From: Melieria omissa
Taxonomy: Eukaryota > Arthropoda > Insecta > Diptera > Ulidiidae
Direction of reading: 5' to 3'
DNA: 64,000 nucleotides
NCBI GenBank assembly: GCA_963971225.1
Contig: OZ020270.1
Span: 16,913,817 to 16,977,816 of the forward strand
Part shown: in pieces, positions 41,292 through 51,860 of the stretch
Layout of the letters: the number at the start of each line of letters is the position of its first letter
Numbering within the stretch: the stretch's first letter is position 1
The notes under the pieces: model-generated
Databases searched by the model: none
What the model was told of the DNA's origin: nothing
What the model saw: only the letters and a program-made list of their open reading frames with translations
Position numbers and translations under genes: made by a program

Positions 41292-43742
41292 ATGGAATTC
41301 GACGAACTAATAAAGCTGCAGCAGGTTGTGGGAAAAGAAATCCAGCAAGTAGTGGTTAACTACAAAAAGGACTCAAACGCAAGAAAAGCATCGAAGGAGT
41401 ACTTCGAGGAACGACTCAAGCGGATCGTGACCCGTTATTAGGAGTTCGAAGCAAACGACAACGCCATTAGGACACTGAAGGGAATTCCTCTCCAACATCA
41501 ATACTTTACCTACTACACGGAGATTAGCAATGTAGTACACGAATACACGGCTCATTTTGAAAAAAAAATTGAAGAAATACGCAATACGGCAAGCGCAAGT
41601 GCAAGCACAACTCAAGTTTTCGCCATGGAACCATCCGAGCATGATCAACTGAAGAAAACCCAAAAGCAAGGGACAAAGATTGATGGCTTAATCAGACGAC
41701 AAAACGCATCGAAAGTATCATTGAGGAGATTTTTGGGCACAGTATTGCTCACTGAACAATCGTCCGCATATTACAAGGTCAAATGCCAAACAATCAAGCA
41801 GTTTTGGCAACAAATAGAGGCATTAAATTTCGAGATATGGGATATGCATGATGATCCAGCAACTGCAGGCTACGATTTCGAGGAATATTTAGAACTAGAA
41901 GCTCTAGTACAAGAACATATAACAGAACTCACAATAAAAAGCGAAGTGGAGCCTGTACAGCCAACATCAACTCATGTAAGCACAAATGCGCTCCCGCTGC
42001 CTAAAGTGACCATACCAAAGTTTGATGGAGACTACCTGAAGTGGCAACAATTCCACGATATGTTTAGTCAAATGGTTCACGTGCAGCCCCTACCGAAGGT
42101 CCAGAAGATGTGGTATCTCAAGACTAATATCACATCCGAAGCTGAACGACTTATTCAACATTTAGCACTAACCGATGAGAACTATGACACCGCTTGGAAT
42201 CTGCTAATAGAACGATACAACAATAAGAGGATCTTAGTGAATACTATCATCCACAAGTTACTAGGTCAGCCGACTGCAGCACCCACCGCGCATCACCTAA
42301 GGGAACTTCATGACACTACACAAGAATGCTTATTTGCGCTGCAGAACTTGAGAGTTGATATCAGCACATGGGATCCGATACTGTTATATATTTTCGTAAA
42401 AAAACTAGATCGGCAAACGCATGCACTCTATGAACAATCATTGACGTCACCAAAGGAACAACAAGAAGTTGGTGCATTTCTAAAATTTTTGGAAGCCAGA
42501 TTCCAGACGTTGGAATCCTTAAGCTCGAAGGATAAAATGACACGACAAGGCACCACAGCCTTGGCAGCAACAAGGCCCACAAAAGAATGCGCAGTTTGTA
42601 ACAACAATCACCCACTGTTTGCATGCCCCGAGTTCAAGCTGCTGCCGGTTCTACAACGAATGGAATTAGTAAAACACAACAATCTTTGCTTCAATTGTTT
42701 AAAGCGGGGACACAGATCAAGTCAATGTTCATATGGTAATTGTCTCAAGTGTCATGAAAAGCACAATACCTTACTACATAAAGACAAGGGAGCAGTGGAA
42801 GAACAACACATAGCTGCCATATCAGTCTCTGAGTCCATAAATTCGAGCCAAACTACGACAACATCCGAAGAACTACCTAACTCAGCTTCTCTAGCCACAG
42901 CAGTTCAGCTTGGGAGGCGAGGCTACGTTCTGTTGGGTACAGCCCGAGTCATTGCCTCTGGCAGCAACGGAAACTCCACTGAATGTCGTGCAATGTTGGA
43001 TTCAGGCTCACAAGTAAATTTGGTAACGGACCGATTGGTGAAGAACCTTAAACTAAGGGCTGGATCTGCGGCAATTAGCATCGAAGGTATCGGAAAGGGC
43101 AGAATGAACACCCACCGTCGAATAGCGCTTACAATAGAGTCAAGATCAAACAACTTCAAGGTAGTCATGGAAGCCTACGTTCTCCCACAGATCGTATCGG
43201 AACAACCCTCACAACACTTACAAATAAATAATTGGAAAATACCAGAAAACATTGAACTAGCTGATCCTGCATTTCACAGATCTGAGAAAATTGATATTTT
43301 GCTAGGTGCAGAATTTTATCACCAATTATTGAGAACAGGGCAAATTAAATTGTCCGAGGGCCTTCCAACTCTACAGAATACTGTTTTCGGATGGGTAGTC
43401 GCAGGAAAAATTCATGAAGGTTTATCAACTCACCTGACATGTGGAATGGTTACAGACGACAAATTGGAAGACGCAATTGAACGACTGTGGAAGATGGAAG
43501 AAATCGACACAAAAATAAAAATACCTTCTCCGAGTGAAAAACAGTGTGAGGATTACTTTACACAAACCACATCCAATAACGTCAACGGCCGCTTCGTGAT
43601 CAGACTTCCCTTCATTGAAGACACCTCCCGACTGGGTGATTCCAAACAAATGGCCTTTAACCGATTCTTGGCATTAGAGCGAAGGTTATCGAGGGACAGT
43701 AAATTAAAGGAACAGTACGTACAGCTTCATGAAGAAGTATGA
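41292..43742 (+). pseudogene. BEL gag and aspartic protease
   Basis: The ATG at 41,292 (MEFDELIKLQQV) is in frame with the long open stretch from 41,625; a TAG near 41,440 separates them. The gag core (DUF1759-like) has VTIPKFDGDYLKWQQF and MWYLKTNITSEAERLI (42,010-42,170). Two cysteine/histidine clusters follow (CNNNHPLFACPEF; LCFNCLKRGHRSSQCSYGNC, 42,590-42,760). The retropepsin site is MLDSGSQVNLV (about 42,994), with LLGAEFYHQLL near 43,300. The frame ends at 43,742 because the next domain (KYEKLGHM) is in another frame. In related elements these are joined. Packaging and polyprotein cleavage are the roles. Confidence 0.86.
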
Positions 43743-46700
43743 AAAGCTAGGCCACATGAGTGAGATTTGCATTGAATCAATTACCACCCCCAACTACGTC
43801 ATCCCTCATCATTGTGTCTTAAAACCTGACAGCACTACAACCAAACTGCGAGTGGTGTTCGATGCCTCTGCCAAATCCTCATCCGGGCTCTCATTAAACG
43901 ACTTAATGCACACAGGGCCTACAATACAAAATGATCTGCTGTCCATTTTATTAAGGTTCAGGATGCCTCGATTCGTGTTCACGACGGACATCGAGAAGAT
44001 GTACAGACAAATACTCATACACCCTGATGACAGGAAATACCAGCTCGTGATTTGGAGGGAAACTCAAGACTCGCCGATAAAGTACTATGAACTAAATACT
44101 GTCACTTATGGTACTAGAGCGGCACCATATTTGGCAACAAAATGTCTACGAGTAATCGCGGACAATAATAGAGAATTGCATCCATTAGGAGCCAAGGCGC
44201 TTCAAGATAACTTTTATGTAGACGATGGTCTTTGTGGTGCAGACAATCTGACTACAGCTGTAGAAATGCAAGAACAACTGAAAAACATATTGGGTGCTGC
44301 GGGCATGAAGCTTCGGAAGTGGTGTGCAAATCACTCAAGACTATTACAAGGGATTCCGAACAGTGACCAGGAGATCAACCTAGATCTAGCAAATAATAAT
44401 CCAGGAACCATCAAAACACTTGGCTTAACATGGGCGCCAAGCACAGACAAATTCTGTATAAAGGTCAACCTTCCACCTATTGACAAGATCAAAAAGCGAT
44501 CAGTAACATCAGATCTGGCACGATTATTTGATCCACTTGGGCTCCTATCACCAATCGTCGTGACAGCAAAAATGTTCATCCAAGAGCTTTGGAATTCAAA
44601 TATAGGGTGGGACGAACCACTGCCAGCTGAAGTATGCAAAAGGTGGGCTGAATTTCGAAGCAACCTATCATCCCTGTCTAATCTGCAAATACCACGACAC
44701 ATGTTCAACGGGGAAGTTGCTAAGGCCATTCAGCTCCATATTTTCACAGATGCTTCGGAAAAGGCATATGGAGCCTCAGCATACATAAGATCGGTATTGC
44801 GAAATGGGCAAATCAGCGTAAGAATCCTATGCGCTAAGTCAAGAGTAGCCCCACTCAAACGAGTTACACTTCCTCGGCTAGAACTATGTGCTGCTGTGAT
44901 TGGTGCGCAATTGGCAAATCGCATAAGAGAAGAGCTACAATTAAAGAGTTGTCAGATTTATTTTTGGTCTGACTCACAAATTGTTCTTTCATGGATTAAT
45001 ATGTCATCGTCCAGTTTTCATATCTTTGTAGCAAATAGAGTAGCGACAATCCAAGAATTGACGAGACCCATTCAGTGGCGCCATGTCAACACCAAGGACA
45101 ATCCAGCTGATATCCTATCAAGGGGCCTACCACCTGATCAATTGTCAGCCTGTAATATCTGGTTCGCAGGCCCAGTCTTTCTGCATGGATCAGAAGATAT
45201 TTGGCCGCAGAGGTTTCTACCAGAGTTAGCCGTCGATGTGGTATCCGATCCCGAACGAAGAAACAAGACTGCAGTCTCAGCAACCTCAGTAAGGGATCAA
45301 GACACTCTTGTAGAACTTGTTTACAGCATTAACCACAAAAACTCCTTTGAAAGGCTCAAACGAGTCATGGGCTACATACACCGGTTCATAAGGCATACCA
45401 GGAAGGGGCGGGTAACACCCCAACGCAACTTAACATTGACACCAACAGAATTAAATGAAGCATTAAAAACAATCATTCGAGCCATACAAGACGCTGAATT
45501 TTCTGAAGAAATTAAGGACCTTAAAAGGTACAAAGAGCTTAAAAGGAACAGATCCATAGCAAACCTATCCCCTTTCCTGGACAACGAAGGCCTAATGAGA
45601 GTTGGAGGAAGACTGGAGGCCTCTAATCTTCCATACGACGCAAAACATCAACTGATTATTCCTTATAATGACCAGCTGACGAAGCTCATCTTTGAAGCAA
45701 CACACAGGCAAAACATACATTCGGGACCCCAGACACTTTTGTATCAGATACGGCAAAAATTTTGGCCAATAAAGGGCAAATCAATGGCAAGATCGACAGT
45801 TCAAAAGTGCATAATCTGCAGCAAGGCCATTCCAAAACTGCTCACACAGGTAATTGGTAACCTGCCCACAATGCGCGTAACACCCGCACGCCCCTTCATC
45901 AACACTGGGGTGGATTTTTGCGGACCATTCTGGGTTCACTACAAAGTAAGAGGAAAGAGGCCCACCAAGGCATACATTGCAGTGTTTTGTTGCTTTCCGA
46001 CTAAGGCGGTACACTTAGAACTAGTCAGCGATCTAACTACCGAAGCCTTCATTGGAGCTATCAAAAGATTCACCAGTCGGCGCGGTCAATGCCAGACAAT
46101 AATTTGTGACAACGCTACAAACTTCATAGGCGCCAAAAATCAGCTCCATGAACTAACAGCAGCTGTATACTCCCAAGAAGCAGTTGAATCAATAGCTTCA
46201 AGTTGCACCAAGAGAGGCATAACATTCCAAATGATACCTCCACGAGCACCTCACTTTGGCGGCTTATGGGAGGCGGCAGTGAAGTCAGCGAAGCATCATC
46301 TAGTAAGGACTGTGACAGGTGCATCGATGACGTACGAAGAGCTAGAAACAGTCGTGGTTGAAGTCGAAGCTATTCTAAATTCCCGACCATTGACATCGAT
46401 GTCAGACAGTCCTAACGATCCGACGGCCCTTACACCAGGACACTTCCTGATTGGCGATGCAATAACCTCAACAGTTGATAGCGAAGCAAGGCCTGCTAAA
46501 CCAACATTACTCCAAAGATGGGCATTAGCTTCACAAATCAAACATAACTTCTGGAGAAGGTGGTCCAACGAATACTTGAATGAACTCCAATGCAGATCAA
46601 AATGGAAGAATCACGCAAAAAATATTACCATAGGAGATATGGTTATCATAAAAGAAGACAACACCCCAGTAATGACTTGGCCAGTCGGAAGGGTCATCAA

Positions 46701-46923
46701 GCTTTATCCAGGAGAGGATGGCGTCGTGAGGGTAGTAGACGTGAAAACAGCAAGAGGAGTCTTTAGACGATCCATACATCGGCTTGCTCCGCTTCCCACT
46801 AAACCAGACGAATCCCCGGCAGCCGATATTACACCTTACAATCAGAACATTGAAATAAAACCAAGGACCTCAACCGAAGTTCCGGCCAAGAAACGTCGAA
46901 TAGTGTCCACCAATTATCTACTT
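43729..46923 (+). pseudogene. BEL pol: reverse transcriptase, RNase H, integrase
   Basis: It starts at YEKLGHMSEI, the conserved opening of BEL reverse transcriptase, with KLRVVFDASAKS, FTTDIEKMYRQI and catalytic YVDD (44,215-44,226). RNase H shows FTDASEKAYGASAY, LPRLELCAAV and WSDSQIVLSW (44,740-45,000). The integrase has a zinc region (ATHRQNIHSG, KCIIC) near 45,700-45,830 and the catalytic residues in GVDFCGPFW, ICDNATNF and WEAAVKSAKHH (45,910-46,290), then a C-terminal barrel (NITIGDMVIIKEDN, WPVGRVIK, GVVRVVDV). The frame is fully open from 43,729 and runs into the env-like part without a stop. It is cut off from gag by one frameshift. Confidence 0.88.
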
Positions 46924-48681
46924 ATGGCAACTATTTCGCTCTTAATACTACCACTAATCACTGCAACCCGAATAGAGATAAAAAGATTCAGACCTGAATT
47001 AGGTGTCCATTTTGAGGACATGGGAGAAATCAAGATAGCAACGAGCCAGTGGAATTTTATAGTGTATTACGATTTGGCAATACTCGCAACGGAATTATCG
47101 TCGTTAATTAATGGAACGCACATAGCACAGGATTTATGTAACAAAATGCAAGATAAGGTTAGCTGCAACCAAACAATCGCTCATTTTAAGGGCACACTTG
47201 AGAACCTTCAGTTGGAAGGTATATTACTGTCTCCTAAACGAGTGAAAAGAGGCGCCATGAACGTGATTGGAAATGTAGCAGGTGCATTGTTTGGTGTATT
47301 AGACAGCGAGTATGCAAAGGAGATGTCCCAGACAATCAATGAAATTAAAAACAATGAGAATCACCTGTCGAACCTGTTGCGAAATCAAACATCGATTATT
47401 GACTCAACCATAAATATATTACGAGCAGACACCATCGAAACCAAAAAGAGGTCCTCCGAACTCGAATCGCAGCTATCAGAAATCATTAAAAACCTCAACC
47501 AACTAGGCAATGAAGACTACGAGCTGAAACTACACTAAGCCTTTTTTATGATGACGATACAACTCACCTTAATGGCGGCGAATCTGCAACGCATTCAAGA
47601 TGCACTCATCGATGTATTAGCTGACACACATCATGGCAAAACGAACACATTGTTATTGTCTGCAAGCCAGTTGAAAGCAGAATTAAGGACAATACGAGCT
47701 CACCTACCGTCGTCCTTGGAGCTCCCCCTGGACGATGGCAATCTCATACAATTGTATAAATTAATGACGATCAGGGGAGGCATCAGCCAACATCACGCTG
47801 TCTTCGAAATTACACTTCCATTAGTCAATCCAGAGCAATTAAAAATGTTTAGAATAATTCCAATTCCGACATCAATAAATGGTAGCATGATAATGGTTAA
47901 ACCCTGTGCAACAGCATTAGCGACAAATAAACACATGGATCACTACGTTCCTGTGAGACAAGATCAATTAAATCAATGCGTAATTACAGCACCAAGAAGA
48001 TACTTATGTTCCAACATCCAAGCTCTATATCACAGAAGTTATCATCTATGCTCTTGTGAAATAAATCTGTTTGTCAACGAGACTTCACCGACATGCAAAC
48101 TAGAAAAGGTTAAACCAAATTATTACCTGGCACAATTGGAAGAGAAAAACCAGTGGCTATTTGCTATAACAGATTCTATGCGATTTACCACAGTGTGTGA
48201 CCACGACTTCTCTCAGCTTACTTTAAGGGGAGCTGGAATAATAACTCTGGCACCAGACTGCACAATAAAAAGCAACACGGTGACAATAACTGGACATTAA
48301 ACGCTATTTAATTGTCTGCGAACAACATTTGCAAGTTTCGGCAACATTTCACAACTTTCATCACCAAGGCACATCAGAGAACTATTCGCAAACGTCAGTT
48401 CGACAGACTACACAGATCACATGAAGAATCTAACAAGTCTGCAAACGTTGCTCAACACATTGAAAATAGCTGAGCTACCATACGATCTGAAGTCACAAAG
48501 CCGCATCACCATATCGTTGTCTAGTGTGGCTCTCGTATGCACAATTATTCTGCTATTGCTAGCAGTTTGGTACTGGCAATCTAAACGACGACCAACGACA
48601 ACAAATGAGAAACCTGGAACCACACCCCCGGAACCAGCCCCTAGAAGACTATCAACAGCAGACTTCACTGTCTATATATAG
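46924..48681 (+). pseudogene. Env-like (baculovirus F-type) protein in frame with BEL pol
   Basis: Envelope fusion-protein relative. A hydrophobic signal-like stretch (MATISLLILPLITAT) starts at 46,924. The furin-type site RVKR (47,239-47,250) is followed by a GAMNVIGNVAGALFG fusion-peptide region, then a long coiled coil. After an in-frame TAA (47,536) the same frame continues with the stalk and cysteine-rich head (CVITAPRRYLC, CSCEINLF) to a TAA at 48,298, and again in the same frame to a transmembrane segment (SSVALVCTIILLLLAVWYW, about 48,512-48,570) and a short tail ending at 48,681. No frameshift occurs across 1,758 bases, only two stops. It is fused to pol upstream with no intervening stop. 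Confidence 0.85.
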
Positions 48682-48697
48682 TTGAACACTCGTTCAA

Positions 48698-48709
48698 CGG
48701 GGGGCAGGA
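48698..48709 (+). promoter_or_regulatory. BEL polypurine tract
   Basis: GGGGGGCAGGA directly before the 3' LTR start (TGTTTGTGTG at 48,710). Confidence 0.75.
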
Positions 48710-49168
48710 TGTTTGTGTGTTTATGTGAGCAGACATTGACCGCTGCAATATTGATGCAAGTTAGGCATTTTTACCTTGTTGTTATTATTTCTTAGCATAT
48801 TGTGCATTTATGCAATTTTGGTATTTTGATGTTTTTGTGTTTATGTAAGCAGACATTGACCGCTGCAATATTGATGCAAGTTAGGCATTTTTACCTTGTT
48901 GTTATTATTTCTTAGCATATTGTGCATTTATGCAATTTTGGTATTTTGGGTCTTATTATTGTTATTATTCTTAGCATATTGTGCATTTATGCAATTTTGG
49001 ATTTTGGGTTTTGTATTTATGTATATTTTAGCATGTAAGCAATATTGTCAATATAAATAAGGGTTCGATAATCAATAAAGGCACCGTGGTAACACAACTT
49101 CACAGCGTTTAACTACCATTGTTCTCCAAGGCGACACAGTTCAAGTACTGTTTTCGCACTGTGCTTAA
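48710..49168 (+). repeat. BEL 3' LTR fragment followed by a second LTR
   Basis: 48,710-48,828 is the first third of the LTR (TGTTTGTGTG to GGTATTTTGA). A new LTR start follows at 48,829 (TGTTTTTGTG) and runs the full length to CTTAAAC near 49,168, followed by the primer-binding site TGGTGATACGACCAGAGG. So a broken 3' LTR abuts the 5' LTR of another BEL copy. Confidence 0.8.
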
Positions 49169-49199
49169 ACTCTGGTGATACGACCAGAGGTGATATTTA

Positions 49200-49320
49200 C
49201 TTACATAAACTCCCCCTGGACGATGGCAGGTGAGCTCGTATTGTCCTTAATTCTGCTTTCAACTGGCTTGCAGACAATAACAATGTGTTCGTTTTGCCAC
49301 CATGGTTGGTGTCGATGTTA
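49200..49320 (-). mobile_element. BEL env fragment, inverted
   Basis: On the minus strand this piece matches BEL 47,620-47,710 (CATTGTTATTGTCTGCAAGC). Its left edge (AACTCCCCCTGGACGATGGC) matches the plus strand at 47,719. The two orientations meet here, a small rearranged hairpin following the second LTR and primer site. Confidence 0.75.
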
Positions 49321-49324
49321 TTAA

Positions 49325-50024
49325 GGCAGGTTCTCACCTTGTGGATCCGAAAAAGTGCACTTTTTTTAGGAAACGGTTAAAGATACAACGCTGAAAATTT
49401 TTTCTGGTTATGAACACACATTTATTTAGAGAATACAATTTTTCAAATTGAATGAATCAAAAAAGGGGGGAGGGGGCGTCCATCAGTGGCGGCATGTCGT
49501 TACCGCTACCGGAAGTGATTCCGTCAAAACCCGTGATCTGAAACACAAAAATCGAACACATTCTTAATGTGTACCGTATTATCTATTGAATGAACCAAGA
49601 TCATGAAAAAAAAATCAAAATTACCAAAGTTATGAGGTTTTGAAAAAAAAATTACGATTTTCGCATTTTTTTGTTCACTTATTATTTTTTTAAATAAACA
49701 ATTTTCAATATTTTTGGCTGATCGTGGTTCGTTTGTTAGAAAAAACCCTAAGGAACATTTAAAAAAAAATTTGGTGACGATTGGTTCATTCCAGCGCCTT
49801 CAATCACTTCCGTTAGGTCTGAAAATGTGGTTCTCAGAAAAACGCGTTTAAAGTTGAAAACGTGTTCGGCCGGTGGTCGACACTGCTCTATGTAACGGCC
49901 TGTAACTTTTGTAATTTTTCAGATTTTGATCTGAAATTTCTGGAGCACATTTTTGAAACATATATCTACACGATAAGGCAAAAAAAAATCGTTTTTTTTA
50001 TTTCCCACAAGGTGAGAACCTGCC
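49325..50024. mobile_element. TTAA-flanked MITE, GGCAGGTTCTCACC ends
   Basis: 20-bp perfect inverted ends (49,325-49,344 and 50,005-50,024), flanked by TTAA (49,321-49,324 and 50,025-50,028). No gene; poly-A and poly-T runs near each end. Kolobok- or piggyBac-type target. Confidence 0.88.
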
Positions 50025-50028
50025 TTAA

Positions 50029-50326
50029 CTTGAATTTGTTGACAATTACATTGGGTGTGTGTCAAAAGTAATAATGTTATCCAAAATCGCCATCCTGCAA
50101 TAATTGTAGGTTATTAATTTTTTTTGCCTTTTTAAATTGGGTTTTGTAGTAGTGTGTAGTTCTATTTTTGTTTGTTATTTGATAACGGTCTGGTGCTGTT
50201 TGTTCTACGTTTTGATTGCATTTGAAGGGATTTTCCAACTTTCCTTTCTGTAATGGTCATTGATGTTATTAATTTTTCTATTTTCTTCGCCTGGGTATCA
50301 ATGATTGGTTGTTCATCATACAAAAA
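50029..50326 (-). pseudogene. Possible errantivirus 2 scrap (pol end / env start)
   Basis: The minus strand has an open stretch (DTQAKKIEKLITSM) followed by a hydrophobic signal-like [10 protein letters not shown] segment. Orientation and position suit the region between integrase and env of errantivirus 2, displaced by the BEL and MITE insertions. No diagnostic motif, so this is tentative. A similar scrap follows at 51,221-51,370. Confidence 0.35.
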
Positions 50327-50328
50327 TA

Positions 50329-51220
50329 TCAGGTGTACAACTTTGCTTCCGCCGTTTTCCGATAGGTGGCTGTACCGGCTGAGGCTGGTTGAAATACATA
50401 GATGGTAATGCCTTTAAAGTGAGTGTGGACAGTGCCTAACGAATTGTCATCGCCGTTTCAGTGACAGTTGTTCTTGTTTTCGTATTGTTCACGCTCGAAA
50501 ATGTCCGTTTATGTGCCCAATTCTCGCCATTTGCGGGAAGTTTTACTTTTCTGTTACAATTCGAAAAAAAAATGCAGCTGAAACGCATCGAATGCTCTCA
50601 GAAACTTACGGTTATGGTTTCAACGTTTTAAAAATGGTGATTTCGATGTCGAAGACAAACATGGTGGTGGAAAAGAAAAAACCTTCAAAGATGAACAACT
50701 AGAAGCATTGCTTGATGAAGATTCGTGCCAAACCCAAGAAGAGCTTGCCGAATCGTTGGGAGTGAGTCAGCAAGCCATTTCAAAACGTCTCAAGGCCCTG
50801 GGCATGATTCAGAAAGAAGGAAACTGGGTGCCGTACGAGTTGAAACCGAGGGACATCGAGCGCCTCACGTCGCAAATGTGGTCAAAAAGTACCTGGAAAC
50901 GCTGAAATGGGAAGTCTTGCCCCACCCGCCGTATTCCCCAGATGTCGCCCCTTCTGACTTCCACCTATTCCGTTCGATGGCACACGGCCTGGCAGATCAA
51001 CATTTTCAATCCTTCGAAGAATTGGAAAAATGGATTGCTTCATGGATAGCGTCAAAAGAGGACTCCTTTTTTCGAGCCGGGATCCGAAAATTGCCGGAAA
51101 GATGGGAGAAAGTTGTCGCTAGCGACGGACAATACTTTGAATAATACATCTGTAAGCACTTTTTCGCAATAAAGCTTTTAATTTTGGAAAAAAACGGCGG
51201 AAGCAAAGTTGTACACCTGA
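50329..51220 (+). mobile_element. mariner-like element, copy 2
   Basis: Same termini as copy 1 (TCAGGTGTACAACTTTGC, inverted at 51,220). TA on the left (50,327-50,328); the right neighbour is TG, probably a mutated TA. 892 bp. It carries the same kind of central deletion as copy 1 with a slightly different junction, plus a further deletion of about 33 bp near 50,615. Confidence 0.88.
50501..51144 (+). pseudogene. mariner transposase, internally deleted (copy 2)
   Basis: The start region (MSVYVPNSRHLR) is at 50,501. The A-run near 50,563 has one base too many for the frame, opposite in sign to copy 1. The SERTCREW segment is deleted. QEELAESLGVSQQAISKR (50,735-50,790) is intact, then RDIERLTSQ joins YLETLKWEVLPHPPYSPD, skipping the first two catalytic aspartates. 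The last acidic residue and the C-terminus (to 51,144) are kept. Not functional, but the terminal-binding domain of the family is preserved in both copies. Confidence 0.85.
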
Positions 51221-51860
51221 TGTGTGGGCAGGAGTTTGTCCTGTTGTGTTATGTTTGGTTTTGTGGTTGTGTTTGTAAAGTGTGTAGTTTCGATTTTATC
51301 CAATTTAGCTTCCTCACCATCTGATGTTTTTATAATTCTTATTTTTTCGTTAACGGTTTTATGAAATCTTCAACCACTAAGCAAATAAACACAAAAGGGG
51401 TATTCTCGATGTCTTGCAAAACCCTTGCAAGGTGCACGAAATGCAAAAATTGCAGAATCTTGCAATCCGTGCAATGATACAAAAACAAAATACAAGGGAA
51501 AATATTTTGCAATTCGTGCAATGTGTGCAACACTGATACCAAAGTAAGTATAAGATGTCTTACGCTCATACAATCGAATGGCATAGGGCAAGTTCGAATT
51601 TGCAATATTTTCATTATCAAGGGGAAGCAAGCGTCGGCACAGTGAGTGCGTAATAATATTAACGCTCTCTGTTTTGCTCACACAAAGCACAACGGTTCCG
51701 ATCGCTGCAAGGTAAAGCAAAATTGTGTGCGTTGACTTCACGCATTGAAATCAGTGGCGTAGGCAAAACTTCATTTTGGAGGGATATTTCACCAATAATT
51801 CTTGTATTTGAGGGGTTTGAATGCCCAAACGTCCCCGCCCCGTATGCGCTACTGATTTGT
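51221..51860. other. Unassigned: errantivirus scrap and unknown repeat
   Basis: 51,221-51,370 on the minus strand reads like a short LTR-element scrap (KIRIIKTSDGEEAKL). At 51,376 CACTAAGCAAATAAACACA starts a stretch with several TTGCA(A/C)-rich direct repeats (51,415-51,530). A 123-codon minus-strand frame (51,370-51,741) has a hydrophobic start but no domain I recognise. The end (about 51,755-51,840) has a GTGGCGTAGGC motif. Confidence 0.4.

Larger units (their letters stand above)
40894..49168 (+). mobile_element. BEL/Pao (roo-like) LTR retroelement with env
   Basis: 5' LTR, primer site, gag-protease, pol, env-like region, polypurine tract and 3' LTR sequence in order. It has the BEL gene order and motifs (DUF1759-like gag, YVDD reverse transcriptase) plus an envelope-like domain in the pol frame, as in Drosophila roo. 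Damage is slight: a stop in gag, one frameshift at the start of pol and two stops in env. It entered errantivirus 2 env at its N-terminal part. Confidence 0.88.

Noticed and set aside
51370..51741. 123-codon minus-strand frame with a hydrophobic start
   Set aside because: No domain recognised, AT-rich repeat context, no supporting start context; kept only as unassigned sequence.
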